Assembly (NCBI GenBank): GCA_041391965.1
Contig: JAWKMZ010000003.1
Span: 186,001 to 250,000, forward strand
Origin: JAWKMZ01 sp041391965
GTDB taxonomy: Bacteria; Bacteroidota; Bacteroidia; Flavobacteriales; Flavobacteriaceae
Direction: 5' to 3'
DNA length: 64,000 nt
The notes under the pieces are model-generated. The model was not told where the DNA came from, searched no databases, and was given only the letters and a program-made list of their open reading frames with translations. A program made the translations under genes and the position numbers. Below are positions 35,804-45,884 of this stretch, one piece after another; the stretch's first letter is position 1, and each line of letters begins with the position of its first letter.

Positions 35804-37698
35804 TTTTGAAGTTTTTACATAAAATATCACAAAAATACGCCTCAAAATGGCTCATCTTACTACTTGATTTAATCATAGTAGCCATTACATTTTTTCTTGC
35901 TTATTTAATCAGATTTAATTTTATAATAGATTTTGACGTAGCTATTGTTTTAAAACAACTTCCTTTTGTTCTACTTGTATCACTAATTAGCTTTTTAGCA
36001 GTCGGTTCACATAAAGGCGTTGTTAGATATACAGGTTTTAAAGATGTTGTAAATATTATCATAGGTGTTAACATCATTGCTACCACTTTGTTAATGACCA
36101 CGTTTTATAATAGAAAATATAATTTTGATAGCTACCTCAACCTTTCTGGCTCAATTATATATATCCATTTACTACTAAATATCTTAACACTTATAGGCTT
36201 TAAATTATTTATAAAATCGATGTATAATTATTTAATGCAAGATTTTAATGAAGCTAAAAAAGTCTTAATTTTTGGAGCAGGAAGCTCTGGTATGATTACC
36301 TATGATGCCATTACCAACGATCCTAAAAATCAGCATGAAGTTGTTGGCTTTATTGATGATAATGAACGTAAAATAGGCAAAAAAATAAACTTGCTATACG
36401 TTTATAGCTTATCAAAAATTACTGCTGAATTTGTTGAAAAAAGTAAGGTACAAGAAGTCATTATCTCAGCTCAAAACATTGAACCTGTTAGACTTTTACA
36501 AGTTTCAAGTCAACTTTTTGCATTAGGATTAAAAGTCAAAATTGTACCTCCTGTACAGCATTGGATTGATGGCGATTTGAGTATTGGTCAAATTAAAGAC
36601 ATTAATATAGAAGATCTTTTAGGTAGAGAACCTATCACCATTGCCAACACTGCTTTAATTGAAGAATATGAAAACCAAATTATTTTTATAACAGGTGCTG
36701 CTGGTTCTATTGGAAGCGAATTGGCAAGAAAAGTATCCAAATACAACTATAAAAAATTAATTCTTATTGATAGTGCTGAATCTTCATTATATAATATTGA
36801 ACAAGAATTTAAACAACAAGGTGTTGCCAACTTTATAGCCATCATTGCAGACATTAGAGACAATAACAGAATGGAACAGTTGTTTAATGTGTACAAACCA
36901 AAAATTGTATTTCATGCTGCAGCTTACAAGCATGTCCCATTAATGGAAAGCAATCCTTATGAAGCGGTTAGTGTCAATATTATAGGGACAAAAAATATTG
37001 CAAGCTTATCAGTTAAATATAGCGTCAATAAATTTATATTCATATCAACCGATAAAGCAGTTAACCCAACCAATGTTATGGGAGCTACAAAGCGTATTGC
37101 TGAACTTTATGTAAACTGCTTAAAAGGGAAAGGTCAGACCAAATTTATAACAACACGGTTTGGTAATGTTTTAGGGTCTAATGGTTCTGTTATTCCATTA
37201 TTTAAAAAACAAATAGAATCTGGTGGTCCAATTACAGTAACGCATAAAGACATTACACGCTATTTTATGACCATTTCTGAAGCATGCCAACTTGTTTTAG
37301 AAGCCGCAACTATGGGAAATGGAGGCGAAATATTTGTATTTGACATGGGTAAATCTGTTAAGATATACGATTTAGCTATAAATATGATTACACTTTCAGG
37401 ACTGCGATTTCCTGAAGATGTCACTATTAAAATTACAGGATTACGTCCTGGTGAAAAAATATATGAAGAGCTGTTGGCAGATGGAGAAAATACAAAACCA
37501 ACCTATCATGAAAAAATTATGATTGCCAAAACAAAAAATCTTGATGTTATTGATATTGAAAGTAAAATAAATAATTTATGCGCTATCAATACCAAAATGC
37601 AAAATTTAGAAATTGTATCACAAATAAAAAATATAGTGCCAGAGTATTTGTCAAACAATTCAACATTTGAAGTGCTTGACTCAAAAAAGAATAATTAA
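35800..37698 (+). CDS. Membrane-bound nucleotide-sugar 4,6-dehydratase (FlaA1/PglF/WbpM family)
   Basis: 632 residues, the long form. Four membrane helices at about 15-130, then a CoA-binding-like Rossmann domain (VLIFGAGSSGMITYDAI) and an SDR domain with FITGAAGSIGSELARKV and the catalytic segment STDKAVNPTNVMGATKR. It converts UDP-GlcNAc to the 4-keto-6-deoxy sugar used by the aminotransferase immediately upstream, with which it overlaps by four bases. In PglF/WbpM-type proteins the usual Tyr of SDRs is replaced by Met, as in NVMGATK here. Confidence 0.93.
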   Translation: MILKFLHKISQKYASKWLILLLDLIIVAITFFLAYLIRFNFIIDFDVAIVLKQLPFVLLVSLISFLAVGSHKGVVRYTGFKDVVNIIIGVNIIATTLLMTTFYNRKYNFDSYLNLSGSIIYIHLLLNILTLIGFKLFIKSMYNYLMQDFNEAKKVLIFGAGSSGMITYDAITNDPKNQHEVVGFIDDNERKIGKKINLLYVYSLSKITAEFVEKSKVQEVIISAQNIEPVRLLQVSSQLFALGLKVKIVPPVQHWIDGDLSIGQIKDINIEDLLGREPITIANTALIEEYENQIIFITGAAGSIGSELARKVSKYNYKKLILIDSAESSLYNIEQEFKQQGVANFIAIIADIRDNNRMEQLFNVYKPKIVFHAAAYKHVPLMESNPYEAVSVNIIGTKNIASLSVKYSVNKFIFISTDKAVNPTNVMGATKRIAELYVNCLKGKGQTKFITTRFGNVLGSNGSVIPLFKKQIESGGPITVTHKDITRYFMTISEACQLVLEAATMGNGGEIFVFDMGKSVKIYDLAINMITLSGLRFPEDVTIKITGLRPGEKIYEELLADGENTKPTYHEKIMIAKTKNLDVIDIESKINNLCAINTKMQNLEIVSQIKNIVPEYLSNNSTFEVLDSKKNN

Positions 37699-37721
37699 AA
37701 ATCAACCAAAAAAATATAAAA

Positions 37722-38510
37722 ATGAACCCAATCTTAATTTCAAAAAAACGTATAAAATGTACAGCTATGTTAGCTCTCATCATTTTATCATCTTGTGCCA
37801 CAAGAAAAGATGTTGTGTACTTTCAAGACGAACCCATATCAAAAACTGAAATTCAAAATTTCAACACAGAATTGGTTTACAACACAGATGATTTATTGAC
37901 TATCGATGTATCATCTTTAGATCCAGAGGCTTCAAAACCTTTTAATTTATCTGCAGTTTCTTATTCAGAATCTGTCATAAGTGCGCAAGGAAACTTAAAA
38001 ATGCAAACCTATTTAATCAATGCCAAAGGCGAAATTGAATTTCCTGTGTTAGGAACTTTAAAAATTGGAGGCATGACACGTAGTGAAGCTACAAATTATC
38101 TAAAAGAGCGTCTATCAGAATACATCAAAAACCCAATTGTTAATATTCGTTTAGCAAACTTTACCATTACTGTCATTGGAGATGTTAATAAACCTGGTAC
38201 TTACACCATCCAAGATGAACGCATTACACTTCCTGAAGCTTTAGGGCTTGCAGGTGATTTGAGCAATACTGCCTTAAGAAAAAATATTCTTTTGATTAGA
38301 GAGGTTAATGGCGAAAAACGCTTTGCTAAATTAGATTTAACCTCTGTTGGAATTGTAAATTCGCCAATGTATTATTTGGCTCAAAATGATGTCATTTATG
38401 TAGAACCAAATAATGCCAAAATAAAATCGTCAACCTATAATCCAAACACTGCTGTCATTATTTCTGCTATTTCAACTTTAGCAACCATTGCAGCTATTTT
38501 AATACGCTAA
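37722..38510 (+). CDS. wza: Outer-membrane polysaccharide export lipoprotein (Wza-like)
   Basis: 262 residues. A lipoprotein signal peptide ends at the lipobox LSSCATRK. Then come the poly_export domain (about 55-140: YNTDDLLTIDVSSLDPEA, INAKGEIEFPVLGTLKIGG) and a SLBB domain (about 150-200: FTITVIGDVNKPGTYTIQ). A hydrophobic segment forms the C-terminus (VIISAISTLATIAAILI), serving as the membrane-spanning helix of the pore. It forms the outer-membrane channel with the Wzc kinase encoded next. Confidence 0.93.
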   Translation: MNPILISKKRIKCTAMLALIILSSCATRKDVVYFQDEPISKTEIQNFNTELVYNTDDLLTIDVSSLDPEASKPFNLSAVSYSESVISAQGNLKMQTYLINAKGEIEFPVLGTLKIGGMTRSEATNYLKERLSEYIKNPIVNIRLANFTITVIGDVNKPGTYTIQDERITLPEALGLAGDLSNTALRKNILLIREVNGEKRFAKLDLTSVGIVNSPMYYLAQNDVIYVEPNNAKIKSSTYNPNTAVIISAISTLATIAAILIR

Positions 38511-38529
38511 CCATTAGTTAGTTATAATT

Positions 38530-40872
38530 ATGACTCAGACCACTCCAAACAAAAAAGAAACAGCTATAAATATAGTAGAATTATACCTTTCAAAATGGAA
38601 GCTAATTTTATTATGCTTGTTAATAGCAGTAGGTTTTGCCTATCTAAAAATTAGATATAGCACTTATGAATATCAGGCAAATGCGACCATAAAATTAAAG
38701 CAAGATGAAAATTCAAAAAAGCTCTCTGAAATTTCATCACTGCAAAATTATGGTATGTTTTCCACTGATTTCACCAATGTTACTGATGAAGTAGAGACTA
38801 TAAAATCAAGATCCATTATCAGTGAAGTGGTTAAAGATTTAAAATTAAACATCGAATATTTTGTAACCGGAAAAGTAAAAGAACAAGAAGTGTATATGGA
38901 ACCTCCTGTACATATCAGTTTCTTTTTAAGTGACTCTGCTGTAAATACTATTGACAAATCAATTTTTATCAAAATTATTTCTGCCGATAAATTTGAACTA
39001 TCAAAAACCAATAACAATAAAATTATAGAATTTGATACCAGTGACGCTACCACACATGCCTTTGGCGAAAGAGTAAAAGCTGATTTTGGCGATTTTGTCT
39101 TAACACCAAATATTGGAACATACGGCTCAACACCTAACTCCTATATAGAAATTAAACTCACACCAATAAACGTGGTTGTGGAGAATTATTTAAAAAAGAT
39201 AAAAGTAGAAACCACACAAAAATCAAATGTGATTAAGCTTTCTCTCAACGAAGGCATTCAAGAAAAGGCACGCTTGGTTTTAAATAAGCTGATTGAAAAA
39301 TACAATGACGATGTGGTTAAAGACAAAGAAGCGATTATTAAAGAAACGTCCGATTTTATAACGAACCGTTTGGAAGTTGTTTCTGCCGAATTAGAACAAG
39401 TTGATTTTACCGCTGAGAATTTGCAAAAAAACAACCGTTTGACAGCTTTGGCATCTCAATCTAACATCTATTTGCAAAGTGAAAAAGAAAACGAATCAAA
39501 AATTATCAATACTTCTAACCAATTACAGCTTATAGATTATATGAGCGACCATTTGGCTGAGCATAATAGCAATTCCGATTTATTACCAGCCGACATTGGG
39601 ATTGCTGATAACGCAGTCTCACAAATTACCAAAAGTCATAATGAATTAGTATTACAGCGCGATAGAATTTTAAAAAATTCGAGCGAAAAAAATCCAACAG
39701 TCATCAATTTAAACAACCAAATTGAAGCTCTTAAAAAGAATCTAAACCAAAGTTTAGAAAACATAAAGTCTGCCAACGAAATCACCTTAAAAAACCTAAA
39801 TAATGAAGATGCACGTATAAGTGCACAAATATATTCAACACCAGGAAAAGAACGTCAATTCAGAGACATTAAACGCCAACAAGATATTAAAGAATCATTA
39901 TACCTGTATTTGCTTCAAAAACGCGAAGAAACAGCTATAACCCTTGGTATGTCTGCCCCAAATGCTAAAATTATAGACATGGCTTATACTTTTAGTGAGC
40001 CAGTATCTCCAAAGAAAAAAATCATCTATTTAGCTGCCATTTTACTGGGTCTTTTTGTTCCTGTATCCTACATTTATGCTAAAGATTTGATTGATACTAA
40101 AATTCATACAAAAGATGATTTAATCAAACATTTAAGCGCACCTTATATTGGCGATATTCCAAAATCGAGCAATAAAACACGTTTAATCAAAAAAGTAGAT
40201 TATTCACCAAAAGCAGAGGCTTTCAGGATTATTAGAACCAATGCTTCTTTTATGCTTCAAGAAATTGACAAACCGTGTAAAACTATATTTGTTACATCCA
40301 CAACAAGTCAAGAAGGAAAATCACACACTTCTATTAATTTAGCTTCTTCATTTTCGTTTTCAGAAAAACGAGTTTTATTAATTGAAACTGATATTAGAGT
40401 GCCAAGAGTTAATGATTATATGGATATTAAAGCCAGTATAGGTCTTACAGATTACATTTCAGACAAATCTTTGAGTATTGAAGATGTGACTATCTCTGTA
40501 AAAGACAATCCTTATTTAGATTTGATTCCATCAGGTACAATTCCTCCAAATCCTGCTGAATTATTAATGAGTGAGCGTGTAAAAACATTATTTGAAACCG
40601 TTAAAAACAATTATGATTATATTATTGTTGATACTGCTGCCATTGGTTTAGTTACAGACACGCTTTTAATTAGCAAGTATGCTGATTTGTTTATTTATGT
40701 AGTAAGTGCTAACAATATAGACAAACGCCAACTCCATATTGCACAAACCATGTACACCGAAAAACGTTTACCTAATATGGCTGTTTTACTAAACGGAACT
40801 CAGCATAAAAAAGGGTATGGCTATGGCTATGGTAATAATCCTAACAAGAAAAAGAAATCTTGGAAATCCTAA
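38530..40872 (+). CDS. wzc: Polysaccharide co-polymerase / tyrosine autokinase (Wzc-like)
   Basis: 780 residues. A Wzz domain is framed by two membrane helices (about 27-45 and 495-515) with a long periplasmic coiled coil between them. The cytoplasmic BY-kinase follows: Walker A TSTTSQEGKSHT, Walker A' LLIETDIRVPR (the usual Asp-Ala-Asp-Leu is Glu-Thr-Asp-Ile here), Walker B YIIVDTAAIG. The C-terminal tyrosine cluster is short (GYGYGYGNN, three Tyr). It controls chain length and export with Wza. No Wzb-type phosphatase is seen in the window. Last gene of the cluster, followed by a strong terminator. Confidence 0.93.
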   Translation: MTQTTPNKKETAINIVELYLSKWKLILLCLLIAVGFAYLKIRYSTYEYQANATIKLKQDENSKKLSEISSLQNYGMFSTDFTNVTDEVETIKSRSIISEVVKDLKLNIEYFVTGKVKEQEVYMEPPVHISFFLSDSAVNTIDKSIFIKIISADKFELSKTNNNKIIEFDTSDATTHAFGERVKADFGDFVLTPNIGTYGSTPNSYIEIKLTPINVVVENYLKKIKVETTQKSNVIKLSLNEGIQEKARLVLNKLIEKYNDDVVKDKEAIIKETSDFITNRLEVVSAELEQVDFTAENLQKNNRLTALASQSNIYLQSEKENESKIINTSNQLQLIDYMSDHLAEHNSNSDLLPADIGIADNAVSQITKSHNELVLQRDRILKNSSEKNPTVINLNNQIEALKKNLNQSLENIKSANEITLKNLNNEDARISAQIYSTPGKERQFRDIKRQQDIKESLYLYLLQKREETAITLGMSAPNAKIIDMAYTFSEPVSPKKKIIYLAAILLGLFVPVSYIYAKDLIDTKIHTKDDLIKHLSAPYIGDIPKSSNKTRLIKKVDYSPKAEAFRIIRTNASFMLQEIDKPCKTIFVTSTTSQEGKSHTSINLASSFSFSEKRVLLIETDIRVPRVNDYMDIKASIGLTDYISDKSLSIEDVTISVKDNPYLDLIPSGTIPPNPAELLMSERVKTLFETVKNNYDYIIVDTAAIGLVTDTLLISKYADLFIYVVSANNIDKRQLHIAQTMYTEKRLPNMAVLLNGTQHKKGYGYGYGNNPNKKKKSWKS

Positions 40873-40874
40873 AT

Positions 40875-40913
40875 AACAAAAAACTCCGATGACAAACATC
40901 GGAGTTTTTTGTT
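40875..40913. terminator. Bidirectional terminator after wzc
   Basis: Arms 40875-40891 and 40897-40913 are fully complementary (17 bp) around ACAAA, with A-rich and T-rich feet. It separates the polysaccharide operon from the convergent proline dehydrogenase gene, whose stop codon falls in its right foot. Confidence 0.92.
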
Positions 40914-42084
40914 ATAATTTACGTCTTGCCCTTTCTTGTTTCAACAAATTGAGCTCTCTACTTGTTTGTCCTGCAACTGAGGTGTTTTCTTCAGCTCTTC
41001 TAATTAAGTAAGGCATCACATCTTTAACTGGTCCAAAAGGCACATATTTAGCAACATTATATCCTTGGTTTGCTAAATTAAAACTAATATGATCACTCAT
41101 TCCATACAATTGTCCAAACCAAACACGATTGTCATTTTTATCAATTTTTAGCTTTTGCATCAATTCTATTGCCAAATAACAACTTTGTTCATTGTGTGTG
41201 CCAATAAACAATGAAATAGTATCTAAATGTTTTAAAATATACTCAAGTGTATCATTAAAATTAATATCTGTAGCCTCTTTGCTGGCACATATTGGCGACT
41301 CATAGCCTTTTTCTTCAGCTCTATCGCGTTCTTTCTCCATATAAGCACCACGCACAATTTTAACACCAATGGTAAATCCGTCACGTTTGGCTCGTTCATG
41401 CAATTGTTTTAAATAATCCAATCGGTCCCAACGATATAACTGCAATGTATTGTAAACAATTGGTTTATCTGTGTTATACAATCGCATCATATCTTCACAC
41501 AAGGCATCTGCAGCATCTTGCATCCAACTTTCTTCACCATCAATCAACAATTCCACATCTTTTTCTTTAGCAAGCTTACAAACTTTGTCAAAACGTGCCA
41601 CTACTCTATTCCATTCTTCTTGTTCTTGAGTTGTAAACGGTTTGCCTTCGCCTTTCTTTTGGTACAAATGAAAACGACCAAAACCAGTAGGCTTAAATAC
41701 TGCAATTGGCATAGCTTCTTTTTCATCTGCAAAATTGATGATTTTTAGAGTTTTAGTAACCGCATCATCAAAATGGGCTTCATCTTCTTTTCCTTCAACC
41801 GAGTAATCCAAAACCGAACACACGCCTTTAGTGTACATTTTATCAATAACAGTCAAGCAATCATCTTCATTGACACCTCCACAAAAATGGTCAAAAACGG
41901 TGGAACGTATCAAACCTTCAACAGGCAAATGTGCTTTTAAAGCAAAGTTTGTTGCAGCAGTTCCTATTTTTACTAAAGGTTGATGAGAAATCATTTTAAA
42001 TAAAAAATAAGCACGTTCCAACTCTGAATCGCTTTTTAATTGAAAAGCAATTTCGGTATTATCAAAAAATCGTTCTGTAGTCAT
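40912..42084 (-). CDS. Proline dehydrogenase
   Basis: 390 residues from ATG 42084 (MTTERFFDNTEIAF). A TTG six codons upstream opens the frame but adds no family sequence. This monofunctional FAD enzyme oxidises proline to pyrroline-5-carboxylate. The TIM-barrel markers are IDGEESWMQDAADAL, VKIVRGAYMEKERDRA, FIGTHNEQSC and GQLYGMSDHISFNLA. A -7-like TATTTTTG lies at 42107-42100. It lies between two transcription units of its own; the Lrp-family gene at 43883 is close enough to be a candidate regulator but not adjacent. Confidence 0.93.
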   Translation of the reverse strand: MTTERFFDNTEIAFQLKSDSELERAYFLFKMISHQPLVKIGTAATNFALKAHLPVEGLIRSTVFDHFCGGVNEDDCLTVIDKMYTKGVCSVLDYSVEGKEDEAHFDDAVTKTLKIINFADEKEAMPIAVFKPTGFGRFHLYQKKGEGKPFTTQEQEEWNRVVARFDKVCKLAKEKDVELLIDGEESWMQDAADALCEDMMRLYNTDKPIVYNTLQLYRWDRLDYLKQLHERAKRDGFTIGVKIVRGAYMEKERDRAEEKGYESPICASKEATDINFNDTLEYILKHLDTISLFIGTHNEQSCYLAIELMQKLKIDKNDNRVWFGQLYGMSDHISFNLANQGYNVAKYVPFGPVKDVMPYLIRRAEENTSVAGQTSRELNLLKQERARRKL

Positions 42085-42177
42085 GTTATAAAATAATAAC
42101 AAAAATATGTATTCATTCGCTATTTTTTAATTAAAAACCACTTATTTTGAAACTCCTTTTAATGACAACACAATTTG

Positions 42178-43254
42178 ATGAAATCTATAGCAACCAAAAC
42201 TTATTCAATACACTTTAATTCAGAAGGTTACACACAACTTAACACCTATCTGCAAAAACAGCATTTTTCTAAAATTTTTATTTTGGTTGATGCGCATACA
42301 CATGAGTTCTGCTTGCCTAACTTTATAGCAAATCTAAACACTAAAACGCCTATTGAAATTATTGAGATTGAAACTGGCGAACACCATAAAACTATTGAAA
42401 CCTGCGTTGGTGTTTGGAATGCGCTTTCTGAGCTTGGTGCCGACCGAAAAAGTTTGATGATCAATTTAGGTGGTGGTGTGGTAACTGATTTAGGTGGTTT
42501 TGTTGCGTGTACCTTTAAGCGAGGCATCAAATACATAAATGTGCCAACGTCTTTATTGGCCATGGTTGATGCGTCAGTTGGTGGAAAAACAGGCGTAGAT
42601 CTTGGCGTTTTAAAAAACCAAGTTGGCGTAATTCATTCTGGAGAAATGGTAGTAATAGATACCTCATTTTTGGATACACTTCCACAAAATCAACTAAAAT
42701 CTGGCTTAGCAGAAATGTTAAAACATGGTTTAATTTACAACAGAGTTTACTGGAATCAACTTACTGACTTATCACGCTTATCTTTAAGTGATTTGGACGC
42801 TTTAATTTATGAATCGGTTGACATAAAAAATAGAATTGTTACCAAAGATCCTTTTGAAAATGGACTCAGAAAAACGCTCAATTTTGGACATACGTTAGGT
42901 CATGCTATTGAATCTTACTTTTTGAGTAACACTAATAAAGAAGCCTTATTACATGGTGAAGCCATTGCTATTGGGATGATTTTAGAGTGTTATATTTCTG
43001 CCGAATTATTGGGCTTACCCAAAAATGATTTAGAACATATAAAAAAAGTTATTTTAAACATGTTCAAAAAAGTAGAAATTAAAGCATCAGATTATGAAGC
43101 CATTATTGAACTTTTAAAATACGATAAGAAAAATGAACATGGCAATATCAATTTTGTCCTTTTAGAAGCTATCGGAACTCCTAAAACAGATTGCTTGGTA
43201 CCAAATGACCTGATAATTAAATCATTGGAGTATTACAAAGAAGCGTCTCACTAA
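42178..43254 (+). CDS. aroB: 3-dehydroquinate synthase
   Basis: 358 residues from ATG 42178. Second enzyme of the shikimate pathway. The NAD-binding glycine run is INLGGGVVTDLGGFVACTFKRG (only partly cited: GGGVVTDLGG), then VPTSLLAMVDASVGGKTGVD, metal ligands in FGHTLGHAIES and LLHGEAIAIGM, and the Lys/Asn pair KKNEHG near the end. Divergent from proline dehydrogenase with 93 bases between starts; convergent with the DinB-like gene. Confidence 0.95.
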   Translation: MKSIATKTYSIHFNSEGYTQLNTYLQKQHFSKIFILVDAHTHEFCLPNFIANLNTKTPIEIIEIETGEHHKTIETCVGVWNALSELGADRKSLMINLGGGVVTDLGGFVACTFKRGIKYINVPTSLLAMVDASVGGKTGVDLGVLKNQVGVIHSGEMVVIDTSFLDTLPQNQLKSGLAEMLKHGLIYNRVYWNQLTDLSRLSLSDLDALIYESVDIKNRIVTKDPFENGLRKTLNFGHTLGHAIESYFLSNTNKEALLHGEAIAIGMILECYISAELLGLPKNDLEHIKKVILNMFKKVEIKASDYEAIIELLKYDKKNEHGNINFVLLEAIGTPKTDCLVPNDLIIKSLEYYKEASH

Positions 43255-43267
43255 ATTTAACTTACAC

Positions 43268-43783
43268 TCACAAATAGCGTTCTTTTACCACTTCACAATG
43301 GTGGTTTTCGTGTCCTGTAATAATAAAACCAATAGCTCTGGCAGAAATTGGACTATTGCTTGCTGTACCAATTTCAATAAGCATTTCATTGGTAAAAGTT
43401 TCAAATAAAGCTAATGTAGCTTGCCTAACGGCTTTATATTCGTTTAAAAGACTTTCTATACTTCTGTCATTGGATTTAGCAGGTAGCACATATTCATTTT
43501 CATCAAAACCTGGCAATGGTGTTTTATCTTTTCTGGCAACACGCAAAGCTCTGTAAGCAAAAATGCGTTCTGTATCAATAATATGATGCAAAAGCTCTTT
43601 AATAGTCCACTTACCTTCAGCATAACGATACTCTAATTTGTCTTTAGGAATTGATTCAAAAAACGCAACAACACTCTTTGAATTGGCTGACAATCCTTCA
43701 GGAATTGCCAACGCATTCGCTTTATCTATATAGGTTTGATAATATGGATTGTATTCACCAACGGTTAAGTCTTTAGCTATCAT
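43268..43783 (-). CDS. DinB-like metalloprotein
   Basis: 171 residues of the DinB/YfiT four-helix superfamily. The metal triad can be placed: a His in WTIKELLHHIIDTERIFAYRAL and the pair in ITGHENHHCEVVKERYL. Members include bacillithiol-dependent transferases and hydrolases as well as proteins induced by DNA damage; the substrate here is unknown. Single gene; 13 bases separate its end from the convergent aroB and no terminator fits between them. Confidence 0.88.
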   Translation of the reverse strand: MIAKDLTVGEYNPYYQTYIDKANALAIPEGLSANSKSVVAFFESIPKDKLEYRYAEGKWTIKELLHHIIDTERIFAYRALRVARKDKTPLPGFDENEYVLPAKSNDRSIESLLNEYKAVRQATLALFETFTNEMLIEIGTASNSPISARAIGFIITGHENHHCEVVKERYL

Positions 43784-43818
43784 AATATAAGTTTTTACTG
43801 ACCTAAAATTACTAAAAA

Positions 43819-43847
43819 ACCCTTTATTAAAATCACAATAAAGGGTT
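43819..43847 (-). terminator. Rho-independent terminator of the Lrp/AsnC gene
   Basis: An 11-bp perfect stem (43819-43829 with 43837-43847) and a 7-base loop, followed on the minus strand by a T run. It lies 35 bases behind the regulator's stop and before the DinB-like gene. Confidence 0.85.
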
Positions 43848-43882
43848 AAATACTATATAAATGTTAAGAAATTTATAGTTCG

Positions 43883-44362
43883 TTATAATTCGTTAAAAAT
43901 AGTGTGCATCAAGCGTTTTTTATCATTGATACTCTCTTCTAAAGAAATCATGGTTTCAGTTCTGTAAACGCCTTCAATATCGTCCAACATAAAAATAATG
44001 TCTTTAGCATGTGTTGTGTTTTTTGCTCTAATTTTACAAAAAATATTGAATTTGCCTGTTGTAATATGTGCTACTGTTACAAACGGAATATCATTAATGC
44101 GTTCCAAAACAAATTTTGTTTGTGATGTGTTTTGCAAAAATATGCCAACATAGGCAATAAACGAATAGCCTAATTTTTTATAATCCAATGTTAATGATGA
44201 GCCTTGAATAATGCCAGCTTCTTCCATCTTTTTTACTCTAACATGAACCGTTCCTGCTGAAATCACTAATTTTTTAGCAATGTCTGTAAACGGAATTCGC
44301 GTGTTATCAATTAACATATCTAAAATTTGATGATCAATTTCATCTAATTTAAACTTCCCCAT
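43883..44362 (-). CDS. Lrp/AsnC family transcriptional regulator
   Basis: 159 residues. N-terminal winged helix-turn-helix (about 1-55: LDEIDHQILDMLIDNTRIPF, AKKLVISAGTVHVRVKKMEE) and C-terminal RAM/AsnC ligand domain (about 70-150) with FVTVAHITTGKFNIFCKI. Such octameric regulators sense amino acids. The neighbouring proline dehydrogenase and the alanine dehydrogenase elsewhere in the window would be natural targets, but no binding site can be shown. It ends in its own terminator. Confidence 0.92.
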   Translation of the reverse strand: MGKFKLDEIDHQILDMLIDNTRIPFTDIAKKLVISAGTVHVRVKKMEEAGIIQGSSLTLDYKKLGYSFIAYVGIFLQNTSQTKFVLERINDIPFVTVAHITTGKFNIFCKIRAKNTTHAKDIIFMLDDIEGVYRTETMISLEESINDKKRLMHTIFNEL

Positions 44363-44426
44363 TTCAGTAAATTATTAAATTTTATACAAAAATAGAAGAT
44401 TTGTATTGAAGATAATACATTAAATT

Positions 44427-45581
44427 TTAGTTTTTTTTCATAATCAATTCAATATTGTCATCATCTATCCAAACGAAAACGATTTCGTTTCCTTCTTCAA
44501 GAGGTTCAAAATTTGGATGCGTCACTTTTTTACCTTTAGCGTCAATTTCTTTATGACCAAAAAAAGCGTTTAAATTTCCAATTTTTTCAATTTTTGGAAC
44601 AAATTCAATCTGTTCATCTTTTAAGATTTCTTGATATTGAATAGCAATATCTTTAATTTCCGCTTGTATTTTGGCATTTCGAATCACAATATCATAAAAC
44701 AGCTTTTCATTTTGTGGAATTTTAAAATACGTTTTATAGCCATTTCCACTTATTTGTGCACTCGCAATAAAATGAATTGCAAGCAAAATAGATTGAAATA
44801 TGTAACCCCTTACCTGCTCTCGCTCATAATCGTTAACAAAATGACCCGCTTCAAACAAAACCGTTGGTACGTTTAAGCTTTGAAACGTGTCACCAACACA
44901 ATTGAGATTAAACGCATCGTCATAAATGCCTACTTGATTTGGAATCTGTTTTTGGAGGTTTTTATTCATTTCTACAATAATCTCCATTGCTTTCTTTCGC
45001 GTTTTGGTAATAGTACATTCTGCGTCTTGAGCAGGAGCTAAAAAGGAAACTGTCGCAGAATTATTAGTGTTTCCTGCACTAAAAATTGTGCGCTGGCCAT
45101 GAAGATTAAAGCAAAAATGAGGTTGAAACGCATCAAAATATTGCCTTAAAACAAGGCTTTCAGGCTGTGTTAAGTCTTGTGCATCTCGATTTAAGTCCAT
45201 TTGATTGGCATTTAAACGTGTGTAAGCCTTGGCACCATCAGGATTCAACATAGGAATGATAGCAATGGTGCATTGATTTAAAATAGTTTTAATAGATGCG
45301 TCATCAAACTCTGCAAAAACGTTTAACATATCAAAAATTGCCTTTGTTGTAGTGCTTTCGTTTCCGTGCATTTGCGACCACATAAAAATCTTGGTTTTAC
45401 CAGAACCCATTTTGATAGCGTAAATAGATTCTTTTAAAACCGATTGTCCAATCACTTCAATTTCAAAATGCGATGTATGTTTTTTTAGCAAAGGCAAAAT
45501 GTGTTTACTAAAAATATAGCGATGGTGAAGTTGTTTTTCTTTATAAGTTTTAAACAACTGCTGCAATGTGTGTGAGGTCAT
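44427..45581 (-). CDS. M14 family zinc carboxypeptidase
   Basis: 384 residues. The zinc site is His-x-x-Glu in WSQMHGNESTTTKAIF with the third ligand His in FNLHGQRTIF, and the catalytic Glu is in TVLFEAGHFVND. No signal peptide is seen, so a cytoplasmic peptidase (for example for muropeptides or isopeptides) is likely. It is divergent from the XRE regulator across a repeat-bearing intergenic region and has a TACATTTG element 16 bases before its start. Confidence 0.88.
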   Translation of the reverse strand: MTSHTLQQLFKTYKEKQLHHRYIFSKHILPLLKKHTSHFEIEVIGQSVLKESIYAIKMGSGKTKIFMWSQMHGNESTTTKAIFDMLNVFAEFDDASIKTILNQCTIAIIPMLNPDGAKAYTRLNANQMDLNRDAQDLTQPESLVLRQYFDAFQPHFCFNLHGQRTIFSAGNTNNSATVSFLAPAQDAECTITKTRKKAMEIIVEMNKNLQKQIPNQVGIYDDAFNLNCVGDTFQSLNVPTVLFEAGHFVNDYEREQVRGYIFQSILLAIHFIASAQISGNGYKTYFKIPQNEKLFYDIVIRNAKIQAEIKDIAIQYQEILKDEQIEFVPKIEKIGNLNAFFGHKEIDAKGKKVTHPNFEPLEEGNEIVFVWIDDDNIELIMKKN

Positions 45582-45596
45582 TTTAAAAAGTTAATA

Positions 45597-45884
45597 TACA
45601 AATGTAAACAATTAGTATTTTACAAATGTAAACAACAAAATCAACTAAATTTGTTTACAACGTTCAACAGTTAGATGCTTGGAGCTAAAAATTTAAACAG
45701 GAAAATCTGCTTGTTTATTTGATGTTTTTTATTTGTATTTTAAATTATTAATTTTCAGTAATTTAAAATACTTTATATAAAGTTTAAATTAATATTAAAT
45801 TTAATATATTATAGTGTTTTGATGATAATATCAATACTATTTTTTACATTTGTAACGTTAATAACAGTTTGCTTTTGTTTACAA
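45597..45884. promoter_or_regulatory. Divergent promoter region with repeated TACAAATGTAAACAA motif
   Basis: The 15-mer TACAAATGTAAACAA occurs at 45597-45611 and 45621-45635 (24-base period). Its inverted core TTGTTTACAA stands at 45651-45660 and 45875-45884, and TTTTACATTTGTAA, a further inverted copy of the left half, at 45842-45855. The motif contains TACATTTG, a -7 element, reading left at 45604-45597 toward the peptidase and right at 45845-45852 toward the XRE gene, which also has TTTG 23 bases upstream. No gene lies in this 302-base gap. The symmetric copies may be sites for the adjacent XRE protein. Confidence 0.55.
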
